This document shows, in pieces, positions 51,945 to 60,741 of a stretch of DNA of 64,000 nucleotides. The DNA is taken from NCBI GenBank assembly GCA_938034165.1, contig CALHKP010000038.1, positions 1-64,000 on the forward strand. Reading direction: 5' to 3'. Numbering within the stretch: position 1 is the first letter of the stretch; every line of letters begins with the position of its first letter. Origin of the DNA: an uncultured Clostridia bacterium. GTDB lineage: Bacteria > Bacillota > Clostridia > Peptostreptococcales > Anaerovoracaceae. The notes below the pieces were generated by a model, which made no database searches, was not told the origin of the DNA, and saw nothing but the letters and a program-made list of their open reading frames with translations. The position numbers and the translations under genes are program-made.

Positions 51945-52005
51945 ATACACGCGAATTTAGCATTAGTATTGCTGAAAATTTTAAGAATAGTGGGGTGAAT
52001 TAATT

Positions 52006-52278
52006 ATGGCAAATATTAAATCCGCAAAAAAAAGAATCAGAGTTATCGACAAGAAAACTGCAAGAAACAGAAGAGTTAAGGAACACATCAAGACAGCTAT
52101 CAAGGACTTCGAAGCTGCATTAGCTTCAGGAGATATGGAAAAAGCTGCAGAAAAGCTTACTTTAGCAGAAAAGAAGCTTATGCAGGGAGCTGCTAAGGGA
52201 ACAATTAACAAGAAAGCTGCTTCAAGAAAAGTTTCAAGATTAACTATCAGATTCAACGCTGCAAAAGCAGCAAAATAA
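52006..52278 (+). CDS. rpsT: 30S ribosomal protein S20
   Basis: S20 is a 16S rRNA-binding primary assembly protein. The 90-residue, very basic protein begins MANIKSAKKRIRVIDKKTARN, the family hallmark. GGGGTG lies upstream as ribosome binding site. It stands divergent from lepA, the usual Firmicutes arrangement, and has its own promoter and terminator. Confidence 0.97.
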   Translation: MANIKSAKKRIRVIDKKTARNRRVKEHIKTAIKDFEAALASGDMEKAAEKLTLAEKKLMQGAAKGTINKKAASRKVSRLTIRFNAAKAAK

Positions 52279-52331
52279 GTCTCACCCGTCCCCACCCGTG
52301 TATAAGTTAAATACACAGCAATTGAGCGAAA

Positions 52332-52361
52332 AACGATGGAAGTGTCTCCCATCGTTTTTTT
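52332..52361 (+). terminator. Rho-independent terminator of rpsT
   Basis: AACGATGG and CCATCGTT form an eight-base stem with a nine-base loop, followed by a T-rich tract (TTTTTAT). The next gene, murE1, starts only about 25 bases later, so read-through may feed it. Confidence 0.88.
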
Positions 52362-52384
52362 ATTTAACCAGAAACGGAGTAAAA

Positions 52385-53902
52385 ATGAAATTATATGATA
52401 TTCTGTCCGGCCTAGACTACAATTTGATACCGGAAAATGTAACGACAGATTATGACATATGCGATATCGTATATGACTCAAGAAATGCAAAACCCGGTAC
52501 AGTGTTTGTTGCTATTGCCGGAGAAACCCTAAACGGTCACAAATTTATAAAAAATGCTTATGATAACGGCTGTAGAACCTTTGTTATCACAGAAGATGTA
52601 CAGCCGCTTTCCGAAGCCGTATATATAAAAGTAGATAATGCGAGAATTGCACTATCAGAAATGTCATGCAACTTCTTCGAAAATCCTTCAAAAGACCTCA
52701 AGATTATAGGTGTTACAGGAACCAAAGGAAAGACTACCATAACCACTTCCATATCACAAATTCTGAACTCCTGTGGCATTTCGACAGGATTAATTGGTAC
52801 AAATGGTGCTTCTTACAGCGATAAGACAATTCCCACATCAAATACCACACCTGAGAGTTATGAGCTTCAGAAGATTTTTAGAGAGATGCTTGATGCCGGA
52901 ATAAAATGTGTATGTATGGAAGTATCCTCAGGGGGGCTGATGATGCATCGTGTAGATAATGTCGAATTTGACATTGCACTATTCACTAACATTTCACCCG
53001 ATCATATCGGTCCGAAAGAGCATCCTACTTTCGAAGATTACCTTAACTGCAAGGCAAGACTTTTCTCACTGGCAAAAGTCGGCATCATCAACTACGATGA
53101 CGAACACGCCGAGTATATCCGCAGCTATGCCACTGAACACGGATGCAGAGCCCTTGGTTTTGCTATAAAGAACAAATCCGCAAATCTCAATGCAGACTTC
53201 ATTGCTAAGGATATAGCTTATCACGAGAGCTTAGAAACTTTGGGTTCTGATTTTACATGCGAAGACCATGTCCACTGCTCTGAATACAGATATACAATCC
53301 ATATGCCGGGAGCATTCAGTGTATATAACGGACTTGCTTTTATAGCGGTATGCAGGCTCCTCGATATAGAAGAAAAATCTATTGCAGACGCAATGACAAA
53401 AATAAAAGTAGACGGCAGAATCGAAATAATCAATACTCTGCCCTATGCAACAGTAGTACTGGACTATGCCCACAACAAGACAAGTCTGGAGAATATCCTG
53501 ACTTCACTGAGGGCATATAAGCCAAACAGACTCATCTGTCTTTTCGGTTCTGTAGGTGGAAGAACCAAGCTCAGGAGAAAACAACTGGGCGAGGTAGCAT
53601 CACAACTCTGTGATTTCTGCATAATAACAAGTGAGGACCCTCGTGATGAAGATCCTCAGCAGATTATAGATGATATCACAGCCGAATTCAAAGAAGGAAG
53701 TTGTCCCTTCATTACAGAGGTAGACAGAAAAACCGCCATTTTTAAGGCTGTAGACATGCTCGAGCCCGGTGACATTCTGATTTTAGCCGGAAAAGGTGCC
53801 GAAACATATATGTATATTGACGGCAAAAAGATTGACTATGACGAAAGAGCATGCGCTCAAGCTGCAATAGAAGCGCGCCTGGAAAAAGACAAAAAACAGT
53901 AA
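52385..53902 (+). CDS. MurE-type Mur ligase, first paralogue (lysine-clade features)
   Basis: MurE ligases add the third amino acid to UDP-MurNAc-Ala-Glu. The 505-residue protein has the Mur N-terminal domain, the ATP loop GVTGTKGKTTITTS, and NISPDHIGPKEHPTFEDYLNCKARLF with the lysine that is carbamylated in the family. The acceptor motif region reads SEDPRDEDP. GTKGKTT and DHIGPKEHP resemble streptococcal/lactobacillal L-lysine-adding MurE. The start at 52385 has CGGAG upstream; an open frame further upstream would cross the rpsT terminator. A second, different MurE converges from the other side. Confidence 0.85.
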   Translation: MKLYDILSGLDYNLIPENVTTDYDICDIVYDSRNAKPGTVFVAIAGETLNGHKFIKNAYDNGCRTFVITEDVQPLSEAVYIKVDNARIALSEMSCNFFENPSKDLKIIGVTGTKGKTTITTSISQILNSCGISTGLIGTNGASYSDKTIPTSNTTPESYELQKIFREMLDAGIKCVCMEVSSGGLMMHRVDNVEFDIALFTNISPDHIGPKEHPTFEDYLNCKARLFSLAKVGIINYDDEHAEYIRSYATEHGCRALGFAIKNKSANLNADFIAKDIAYHESLETLGSDFTCEDHVHCSEYRYTIHMPGAFSVYNGLAFIAVCRLLDIEEKSIADAMTKIKVDGRIEIINTLPYATVVLDYAHNKTSLENILTSLRAYKPNRLICLFGSVGGRTKLRRKQLGEVASQLCDFCIITSEDPRDEDPQQIIDDITAEFKEGSCPFITEVDRKTAIFKAVDMLEPGDILILAGKGAETYMYIDGKKIDYDERACAQAAIEARLEKDKKQ

Positions 53903-53908
53903 AAAAAT

Positions 53909-53985
53909 AAGTGATATTCTCAGAAGATGCGAGTGTGTTCAATAAAAGGAACATACTCGCATTTTCAAGATTATCACTTTTTGTT
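53909..53985. terminator. Bidirectional terminator between the two murE genes
   Basis: Outer arms AAGTGATA and TATCACTT and inner arms ATGCGAGTGTGTTC and GAACATACTCGCAT (one G-U pair) make one long hairpin. T runs follow on both strands (TTTTTG on plus, ATTTTTTT on minus), so it serves both converging genes. Confidence 0.85.
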
Positions 53986-54013
53986 TTATCCAATATATTA
54001 TCTTCTTTGTTTA

Positions 54014-55417
54014 TTATTTTTCTTCCATCAATGATTTCAATACACGTCTTGCTATATTATTGTCCCCTTCCCATGGAACCTTCTTTTTTCCGATGTACAT
54101 GTAAGGTTCATCACCTTTTCCGAGTACCGCAACACAGTCACCCTGCTTTGCCTCGCGAATAGCTTTTTCTATAGCGTTTTTTCTGTCCATTACTCTGTGA
54201 ACATTTGTCTTGTCTGAAATACCCTCCATTATCATGTCGGCAATCTCCTCAGGATCGCTTTCTCTTCTATCATACTGAGTCAGGAAAATTTCGTCTGCAT
54301 ATTTATCTGTTACTTCACCCAGTTCTTTGCGCTTGGATTCATCTCTGTTTCCCGGTGCTGAAATAACAGCAATCAATCTCTTGTCAGGCTCCAGATATGA
54401 TTTTATGAATCCAAAAAACTTTTCGTATCCGTCAGGTGTATGGGCATAATCAACAAATACATCGAAGTCCTGTCCTTCATTGATTTTTTCTGCTCTTCCG
54501 GCAATCTGACTTATATCAGCAGCCTTTCTTCTAATCAGTTCCATTGGTGCTCCAGCATTATGCATTGCAGCAATTGCAGCAAGTAAATTATATACATTGT
54601 ATTCACCCAACAGGTTTGTTTCAAAATGAACAACTCCTTCGGAATATACCAAATCAAAGGAACTTCCGCTACCGAAGCACTTCACGTTTTCTGCCCTGTA
54701 ATCAGCCTCATTCTCTATGCCATAAGTGATGACCTTCGCCGAAGTACATGTTCTCAGTGCATCCAATGTAGGGCTGTCAGCATTCAAAACAGCAGCTGAT
54801 GTATCAGCCAGTTCCTCAAACATCTTTCGCTTTGCAGCGAAGTATTCTTCCATGGTCTTATGATAATCGAGATGGTCATGGGTAAGGTTCGTAAAAATTG
54901 CATAATCAAAATCGACTGCATCAACTCTTCCCATAGCAAGTCCCTGGGAACTTGCCTCAAGAGCAACTGCTTCAGCACCCTTCTTTTTCATCGAATACAG
55001 CGAATTGTGGAGAGTTACTGCGTTTGGAGTCGTAAGACCTCCTTCAATAACAAAATCCCTAAACCTTGTTGCAATAGTTCCTATATATCCGCAAGGCTTA
55101 ACCTCATCAAAAATCTGCTGGATTATGTTAGTCACAGTAGTCTTTCCGTTGGTTCCTGTTACTCCGAATACTGTCATCTTCTTTGTGATATCTTCAAAGT
55201 AAATCTTACAGGCAAAGTTCATAGCCTCCACAGTATCCGGAACCTGTATATAGTTAACACCCTCTCGCTTGTTTTTTAAAGGTTTTGAATGAAAAATTAC
55301 AGAGGCTCCATTGTTGATTGCATCATCGATAAAATCGTGCCCATCAAGTTCGTTTCCAATAATGCAGATAAAAGTATCGCCTTTTTTCACTTTTCTTGAA
55401 TCAATAACTAAGCTCAT
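54014..55417 (-). CDS. MurE-type Mur ligase, second paralogue, N-terminally short
   Basis: This 467-residue protein has the Mur ligase ATP loop GVTGTNGKTTVTNI and the central NLTHDHLDYHKTMEEYFAAKRKMF, as in DAP-type MurE. The C-terminal domain includes VDYAHTPDGYEKF. The acceptor motif, DNPR in DAP enzymes, reads YDRRESDP here. The N-terminus begins directly at SLVIDSRKVKKGDTF, so roughly 20 residues found in typical MurE are missing, although AGAGAGGA lies well placed before the ATG. It follows nadE by 41 bases. Which of the two paralogues makes the pentapeptide cannot be settled from sequence. Confidence 0.85.
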   Translation of the reverse strand: MSLVIDSRKVKKGDTFICIIGNELDGHDFIDDAINNGASVIFHSKPLKNKREGVNYIQVPDTVEAMNFACKIYFEDITKKMTVFGVTGTNGKTTVTNIIQQIFDEVKPCGYIGTIATRFRDFVIEGGLTTPNAVTLHNSLYSMKKKGAEAVALEASSQGLAMGRVDAVDFDYAIFTNLTHDHLDYHKTMEEYFAAKRKMFEELADTSAAVLNADSPTLDALRTCTSAKVITYGIENEADYRAENVKCFGSGSSFDLVYSEGVVHFETNLLGEYNVYNLLAAIAAMHNAGAPMELIRRKAADISQIAGRAEKINEGQDFDVFVDYAHTPDGYEKFFGFIKSYLEPDKRLIAVISAPGNRDESKRKELGEVTDKYADEIFLTQYDRRESDPEEIADMIMEGISDKTNVHRVMDRKNAIEKAIREAKQGDCVAVLGKGDEPYMYIGKKKVPWEGDNNIARRVLKSLMEEK

Positions 55418-55458
55418 ATAAACAATCCTCTCTGTTTTTAGTTTAGAGTTTCGATCTT

Positions 55459-56229
55459 TTACAGTTCAAAGTCATCAGCCAAAACAGGAGCATCATATAT
55501 AAATGCAGGCATCAGTTCTAGCTTAAACTTATTCCATCTTCTCTTGTTGTCGATTTTTTTCTTTGTTTCTTCATCCTCACATACGCCTGTTCTGATATAT
55601 CTGTCAAGAGCGGCATATGTAAATCCGAGATTCTGCTCATCTGTCAGTCCCGAAAGACCATCAATCGGAGTTTTGTTTACAAGATTTTCCGGAAGCTTCA
55701 GTTCAGTTCCCACAGCTTTTACTTCTTGAACAGTCAGCTTGGAAAGTGGGCTGAAGTCCCCTGCCATATCTCCGTACCTTGTTGAATAGCCAACCCAGTC
55801 TTCCGAAAGATTACATGTATTTGCAACCCTTCCGTTCATTGACTGAGCAACTGCATATACCATAGTCATTCTCAGTCTCGCAGGAAGATTAGTTCTTGTC
55901 TGCTTGCTCAATTCACAGTCAAGATTCTCATCAAGTTGCCTGATTGCGGCATCAAATGCCTCTTTTATATTTATTATCGTATATTTGATTCCAAGGTGTT
56001 TTACCAACTGTAGGGAAGCGTCAATATCTGCCTGCTCACCATTAGGAAGAAGCACTCCGAACACTCTATCCTTGCCGAGAGCCTCTGCACAAAGTCCCGC
56101 AACTACAGAACTGTCCTTGCCACCACTGATTGCAACAACTGCATTGCAGTTACTTCCGTTTTTATCAAAAAAATCTCTAATCCATAATACACATTCATCT
56201 TTTACTTTTTTTGCGTCAAAACTATACAC
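55459..56229 (-). CDS. nadE: Ammonia-dependent NAD+ synthetase
   Basis: NadE converts nicotinic acid adenine dinucleotide to NAD. The 256-residue protein has the PP-loop SGGKDSSVVAGL and the ATP/substrate stretch NLSEDWVGYSTRYGDMAGDFSPLSKL. Its short length without a nitrilase domain shows the ammonia-using form. I choose the GTG at 56229, eight bases after GGAGG; an in-frame TTG at 56244 lies in that site. It is divergent from the hydrogenase maturation operon. Confidence 0.93.
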   Translation of the reverse strand: MYSFDAKKVKDECVLWIRDFFDKNGSNCNAVVAISGGKDSSVVAGLCAEALGKDRVFGVLLPNGEQADIDASLQLVKHLGIKYTIINIKEAFDAAIRQLDENLDCELSKQTRTNLPARLRMTMVYAVAQSMNGRVANTCNLSEDWVGYSTRYGDMAGDFSPLSKLTVQEVKAVGTELKLPENLVNKTPIDGLSGLTDEQNLGFTYAALDRYIRTGVCEDEETKKKIDNKRRWNKFKLELMPAFIYDAPVLADDFEL

Positions 56230-56273
56230 CTGATAAACCTCCAAGCTGTACTTTATATTCTTTCTGATTTAAC

Positions 56274-56288
56274 ATACTTTGAAAGTAT
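56274..56288. promoter_or_regulatory. 15-base palindrome upstream of nadE
   Basis: ATACTTT and AAAGTAT flank a single central base. It lies 45 bases before the nadE start in the region shared with the hyd operon. It could be an operator; I do not recognise the regulator. Confidence 0.45.
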
Positions 56289-56354
56289 AACATATCATAA
56301 TGTAAAACTATATATATTTTTTGTGAAAAAAACAAGAAAACAGTGTCAAAATAG

Positions 56355-56382
56355 GTGTCAGAAAACTTTTTTGTGGTAAAAT
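56355..56382 (+). promoter_or_regulatory. Candidate promoter of the hyd maturation operon
   Basis: GTGTCA (56355-56360) and TAAAAT (56377-56382) are 16 bases apart and lie 47 bases before the first gene. GTGTCA also occurs 12 bases earlier as a direct repeat. The match is only fair. Confidence 0.45.
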
Positions 56383-56428
56383 ATATCGTGTATACATTAA
56401 AAAAAGAACTTATCAGACGAGGTAACTT

Positions 56429-56671
56429 ATGAAAAACAAAGTGGCAATAATATCAATAATAGTAAAAGATACAACACTTGCTGAAGAAGTCAACAGCCAT
56501 CTTCACAATTACAGAGAATATGTAATCGGAAGAATGGGACTTCCCTATCGCGAAAAAGACATGAATATAATCTGCGTTGCTCTCGATGCTCCGTCAGATG
56601 TTCTCAATGCTCTAGCCGGAAAACTCGGAGCTATAGACGGAGTAAAAAGCAAAGTAATATACGGAGAATAG
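56429..56671 (+). CDS. TM1266-family putative regulator of the iron-only hydrogenase system
   Basis: This 80-residue protein resembles the small ACT-like proteins of the TM1266 family that are encoded with [FeFe]-hydrogenase maturases. The pattern KVAIISIIVKD, then YVIGRMGLPYREKDMNIICVALDA, supports this. It begins the operon and is followed by hydE after two bases. A regulatory or sensory function is assumed for the family; its ligand is unknown. Confidence 0.85.
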   Translation: MKNKVAIISIIVKDTTLAEEVNSHLHNYREYVIGRMGLPYREKDMNIICVALDAPSDVLNALAGKLGAIDGVKSKVIYGE

Positions 56672-56673
56672 AC

Positions 56674-57729
56674 ATGAAGCTAAAAATGATAGATGCCATT
56701 GACAAACTGGCTGATTCACAAATGCCGGATGATAATATACTTTCAAGACTGATAATTACAGAAGACACAGATGTCTTAAACTACCTGACAGAAACTGCCG
56801 TCAGAAAGAGAAAAGAAGTTTACGGAAACACAATATATATACGAGGCCTTATTGAATTTACAAACATCTGCAAAAATAACTGCTATTACTGCGGAATAAG
56901 AGCATCTTCCGGACATATCCAAAGATACCGACTTACCCCTGACGAAATTCTTGATTGTTGTGAAAATGGATACAATCTGGGGTTTCGCACCTTTGTTCTT
57001 CAGGGAGGAGAAGATCTCTTCTGGAACGACGATAATCTCACAGAACTCGTAAGAAAGATAAGATCAAAGTATCCGGACTGTGCAATAACCCTTTCTGTAG
57101 GCGAAAGATCAAGGGAAAGCTATGAGAAACTCTTTGAGGCTGGTGCAGACAGATATCTGCTCCGCCATGAATCTGCAACAAAGTCTCATTACGAACAGCT
57201 TCATCCTGCGGAAATGAATTATGAAAACAGAATCCGGGCGCTTCTGGATTTAAAAGAAATCGGATATCAGACCGGTTGTGGATTTATGGTGGGCTCACCT
57301 TACCAGACTATATCTCACCTGATTGCGGACCTCAAATTCATAAAAAAATTTGAGCCTGCGATGGTTGGAATAGGCCCTTTTATACCGGCCTCAAAAACTC
57401 CTTTTGCAAGGGAACCCCGCGGATCGGCAGCCCTTACAGTCAGATTGCTTTCCATAATCAGAATTATGATACCTTCTGTACTTTTGCCGGCCACTACAGC
57501 TCTCGGAACGGTTTCTTCTGACGGCAGAACCAGGGGAATCCTTGCAGGTGCAAATGTTATCATGCCTAACCTCTCACCGGGAGGAGTCAGAAAAAAATAT
57601 TCAATATATGACAATAAGCTAAACACAGGCTGTGAAGCCGCTGAACAGATAGAAAAACTAGCCACTTCAATGAAAGAAATCGGCTACGAAATTGCTGTAG
57701 ATCGCGGAGATAATCCCGATTACAAATAA
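56674..57729 (+). CDS. hydE: [FeFe]-hydrogenase H-cluster radical SAM maturase HydE
   Basis: HydE is a radical-SAM enzyme that helps build the dithiomethylamine-bridged diiron subcluster, acting on a HydG product. The 351-residue protein has the cluster motif CKNNCYYCGIRA and the barrel elements LQGGEDLFW and GCGFMVGSPYQT. It is separated by two bases from the TM1266-type gene and by about 50 from hydG. Confidence 0.95.
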   Translation: MKLKMIDAIDKLADSQMPDDNILSRLIITEDTDVLNYLTETAVRKRKEVYGNTIYIRGLIEFTNICKNNCYYCGIRASSGHIQRYRLTPDEILDCCENGYNLGFRTFVLQGGEDLFWNDDNLTELVRKIRSKYPDCAITLSVGERSRESYEKLFEAGADRYLLRHESATKSHYEQLHPAEMNYENRIRALLDLKEIGYQTGCGFMVGSPYQTISHLIADLKFIKKFEPAMVGIGPFIPASKTPFAREPRGSAALTVRLLSIIRIMIPSVLLPATTALGTVSSDGRTRGILAGANVIMPNLSPGGVRKKYSIYDNKLNTGCEAAEQIEKLATSMKEIGYEIAVDRGDNPDYK

Positions 57730-57782
57730 ATCAAAACTGCTGACGGGAAAGATTCATCTGACCCGAAAGAAAGGAAAAAATT

Positions 57783-59213
57783 ATGTACAACCCAAAATCA
57801 TTACATGCAGAAGAATTCATCTCCCATGATGAGATTCTAGAAACTCTTGCCTATGCGCAGGAAAACAAGGACAACAGAGAACTCGTAGATCAGATTCTCG
57901 AAAAGGCATACAAAGAAAAAGGAATTGACCATAAGGAAGCTTCCGTTCTGCTTGCTTGCGAATACGAAGATGTTCTTGAGAAAATCTTTGCTCTTGCACA
58001 GAAAATAAAAAAAGATTTCTATGGAAACAGAATCGTAATGTTTGCGCCTCTGTATCTTTCCAACTACTGCGTAAATGGATGTGTTTACTGTCCCTATCAT
58101 CATCAAAACAAACACATTTCAAGAAAAAAGCTTACACAGGAAGAAATCAAACAGGAAGTTATCGCACTTCAGGATATGGGTCACAAGAGACTTGCCCTAG
58201 AGGCCGGCGAAGACCCTGTTAACAATCCGATAGAATATATCCTCGAATCAATCAAAACAATCTATTCTATCAAGCATAAGAACGGTGCAATAAGAAGAGT
58301 TAATGTAAATATAGCAGCAACTACCGTAGAAGAGTATCGTATGTTAAAAGAAGCCGGAATCGGCACATACATACTTTTCCAAGAAACATATAACAAAGAA
58401 AAATATGAAGAGCTTCACCTTGTTGGACCTAAGCACAACTACAACTGGCATACAGAAGCTATGGATAGAGCAATGGAAGGTGGCATAGATGACGTAGGCC
58501 TTGGTGTTCTCTTTGGTCTTGATACATATAGCTATGAACTTGCCGGACTTCTTATGCATGCAGAACATCTCGAAGCAGTTCACGGTGTCGGCCCTCACAC
58601 AATCAGTGTTCCAAGAGTAAGACCTGCTGACGATATCGATCCTGCTGACTTTGATGCAGGTGTTGACGGTGGACTTACTGATGACATGTTTGCAAAGATT
58701 ATTGCAATAATAAGAATTGCGGTTCCTTATACAGGGATGATTATGTCAACAAGAGAAAGCAAAGAAATGAGAGACAGAGGACTTCATATAGGTATTTCTC
58801 AGATTAGCGGTGCTTCCAAAACAAGCGTAGGCGGATATGTTGAACCTGAAGCAGAAGACGACAATTCAGCTCAGTTTGATGTAAATGATAACCGTACCCT
58901 CGATGAAGTTGTAAGATGGCTCATGGAGCTTGGCTACATTCCAAGTTTCTGTACAGCTTGCTATAGAGAAGGACGTACAGGTGACAGATTCATGTCCCTT
59001 TGCAAGAGCGGACAGATTCAGAACTGCTGTCACCCAAATGCGTTGATGACTCTCAAAGAATACCTTGTGGATTATGCTTCAGAAGAAACTCTTGAAATAG
59101 GCGAAAAGGTTATCGCAGATTCACTCAAAGACATTCCAAAAGAAAAGGTTCGTAAAATTGCAGAAGAATATATAAAAGAAATTGAAAACGGAAAACGTGA
59201 TTTCAGATTCTAG
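57783..59213 (+). CDS. hydG: [FeFe]-hydrogenase H-cluster radical SAM maturase HydG
   Basis: HydG cleaves tyrosine to give CO and cyanide ligands for the H-cluster. The 476-residue protein has the radical-SAM motif CVNGCVYCPYH and the C-terminal cysteines (CTAC, then about 22 residues later CCHP) for the auxiliary cluster that carries the dangler iron. A good AAGAAAGGA site lies upstream. It lies between hydE and hydF. Confidence 0.96.
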   Translation: MYNPKSLHAEEFISHDEILETLAYAQENKDNRELVDQILEKAYKEKGIDHKEASVLLACEYEDVLEKIFALAQKIKKDFYGNRIVMFAPLYLSNYCVNGCVYCPYHHQNKHISRKKLTQEEIKQEVIALQDMGHKRLALEAGEDPVNNPIEYILESIKTIYSIKHKNGAIRRVNVNIAATTVEEYRMLKEAGIGTYILFQETYNKEKYEELHLVGPKHNYNWHTEAMDRAMEGGIDDVGLGVLFGLDTYSYELAGLLMHAEHLEAVHGVGPHTISVPRVRPADDIDPADFDAGVDGGLTDDMFAKIIAIIRIAVPYTGMIMSTRESKEMRDRGLHIGISQISGASKTSVGGYVEPEAEDDNSAQFDVNDNRTLDEVVRWLMELGYIPSFCTACYREGRTGDRFMSLCKSGQIQNCCHPNALMTLKEYLVDYASEETLEIGEKVIADSLKDIPKEKVRKIAEEYIKEIENGKRDFRF

Positions 59214-59223
59214 GTGATGGATT

Positions 59224-60450
59224 ATGGCAAATAGTTTAAATAGCACGCCAAATGCAAACAGAATACAGATAAGCTTCTTTGGTCGCAGAAATGCCGGAAA
59301 ATCAAGTGTTGTCAATGCTCTTACAGGTCAGCCGGTTTCTATAGTATCCGATACAAAAGGAACTACCACCGATCCCGTAAGCAAATCCATGGAAATACTT
59401 CCAATCGGTCCCGTCAATATAATTGATACAGCCGGAATCGACGACGAGGGAGAAATCGGCAGTGCAAGAATCAGCCGCTCTTTGAGAATTCTCGCAAAGA
59501 CAGATATTGCAGTGCTTGTAGTTGATTCAACTCTTGAAATTTCAGATTACGAAATAAATCTGATAGAAAAATTCCAAAAGAGAAACATTCCGTTTATCTT
59601 GCTTTTGAACAAAACCGATCTTCTAGGCTCTGATTTTGAAAATGCAAAACATGCCTTTGATAAATTAGCAAAAGAGCTAGGCTGCCCTGCCGTGTACTTT
59701 TCGGCAGTTTCCAAAGAAGGCATTAATGAGTTAAAAAAAGCAATTATAGAAGTTTGTGGAAATCAAAAGGATAAATCACTTCTCGGTGATGTTTTGTCAC
59801 CTGACAAAATGGTAATTTTGGTTACACCAATTGATGAATCAGCACCGAAAGGGAGACTTATCCTTCCACAAGTTCAGACAATCAGAGATATCCTAGACTC
59901 CCACTGTATGTGTGCAGTGGTTCAATTTGAGCAGCTGCAAGACGCACTTGCTCTTTTAAAAGAACCTCCATTTGCAGTGGTTACAGACAGCCAGATTTTT
60001 GACAAAGTCAAAGAAGAGGTTCCTGATAATATCTATCTCACATCCTTTTCTATTCTGTTCGCCAGATTCAAAGGAATTCTGGACACTGCAGCAGAAGGTG
60101 CATTTTATGCGGATAAGCTTCAGACCGGAGATACTGTCCTTATTTCAGAAGGTTGCACTCATCATAGACAATGCAATGATATAGGAACCGTTAAACTTCC
60201 TTCGTGGATAGAAAAATTCTGCGGCAAAAAACTAAATTTTGAATTTACATCGGGCGGGGATTTCCCTGAAGATTTGAGCAAATTCAGCCTTATAGTCCAT
60301 TGCGGCGGGTGCATGCTCAACGAAAAAGAAATGGAATACCGCATGAGTTGTGCGAAACTGCAGGATATTCCATTTACAAATTACGGAATCCTGATAGCTC
60401 ATATGAACGGAATCCTGAGAAGAAGTCTGAAAATCTTCGAAAAAAAATAA
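59224..60450 (+). CDS. hydF: [FeFe]-hydrogenase maturation GTPase HydF
   Basis: HydF is the scaffold on which the diiron subcluster is assembled and from which it is transferred to the hydrogenase. The 408-residue protein has an N-terminal GTPase domain (GRRNAGKSSVVNAL, DTAG, NKTDLL) and a C-terminal [4Fe-4S] site with CTHHRQ and HCGGCM. It follows hydG by 10 bases and ends the operon before a strong terminator. Confidence 0.96.
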   Translation: MANSLNSTPNANRIQISFFGRRNAGKSSVVNALTGQPVSIVSDTKGTTTDPVSKSMEILPIGPVNIIDTAGIDDEGEIGSARISRSLRILAKTDIAVLVVDSTLEISDYEINLIEKFQKRNIPFILLLNKTDLLGSDFENAKHAFDKLAKELGCPAVYFSAVSKEGINELKKAIIEVCGNQKDKSLLGDVLSPDKMVILVTPIDESAPKGRLILPQVQTIRDILDSHCMCAVVQFEQLQDALALLKEPPFAVVTDSQIFDKVKEEVPDNIYLTSFSILFARFKGILDTAAEGAFYADKLQTGDTVLISEGCTHHRQCNDIGTVKLPSWIEKFCGKKLNFEFTSGGDFPEDLSKFSLIVHCGGCMLNEKEMEYRMSCAKLQDIPFTNYGILIAHMNGILRRSLKIFEKK

Positions 60451-60486
60451 ATCTATAGACCCCAAAACACAAAATAATCTATAACG

Positions 60487-60522
60487 AAAAAATGGCAGTA
60501 ACCCGAGTTACCGCCATTTTTT
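60487..60522 (+). terminator. Rho-independent terminator of the hyd operon
   Basis: AATGGCAGTAAC and GTTACCGCCATT (one mismatch) pair around a four-base loop, with runs of A before and T after, so it could work in both directions. Confidence 0.88.
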
Positions 60523-60636
60523 CTTTTCTCTCCATCCCAATGCTTGAGCTTATGACTTTTTCTTGTAAGTAGTCACTTTAAAAATTTCTTCTGAACTGTT
60601 CTTACTCACCATTATACATATTTTTGAATGATTGTC

Positions 60637-60654
60637 ACTGACACAAGTGTCAGT
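60637..60654. repeat. 18-base palindrome in the convergent hydF/YwlG-family gap
   Basis: ACTGACAC and GTGTCAGT are separated by two bases. It lies between two terminators and next to no start codon. Function unknown. Otherwise this 291-base gap holds only the two terminators. Confidence 0.5.
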
Positions 60655-60680
60655 AAGAGCGTAAAATATGCAAATTTTTC

Positions 60681-60736
60681 CAAAAAAATGAGACGTCCCC
60701 ATTAACGTTACATTTCCGTTAAAGGGACTGTCTCAT
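60681..60736 (-). terminator. Rho-independent terminator of the YwlG-family gene
   Basis: On the minus strand ATGAGACAGTCCC and GGGACGTCTCAT pair with two internal mismatches, with a further inner stem (TTAACG/CGTTAA), and a run of seven T follows. Confidence 0.85.
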
Positions 60737-60741
60737 GGCTA

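Larger units (their letters stand above)
51610..52005. other. Divergent control region between lepA and rpsT
   Basis: This 396-base gap contains no gene that I can support. From left to right it holds the lepA leader with the stem TCACAC/GTGTGA (51653-51658, 51673-51678), the lepA promoter (51695-51723), a 13-base perfect inverted repeat (51709-51737), an AT-rich stretch, and the rpsT promoter (51916-51944). Confidence 0.7.

Noticed and set aside
52298..52384. N-terminal extension of murE1
   Set aside because: It would be translated from within the rpsT terminator; CGGAG before the ATG at 52385 decides the start.
56319..56335. Rex-like site TTGTGA...AACAA upstream of the hyd operon
   Set aside because: The half-sites are too close and the second half is degenerate compared with the 18-base Rex consensus.
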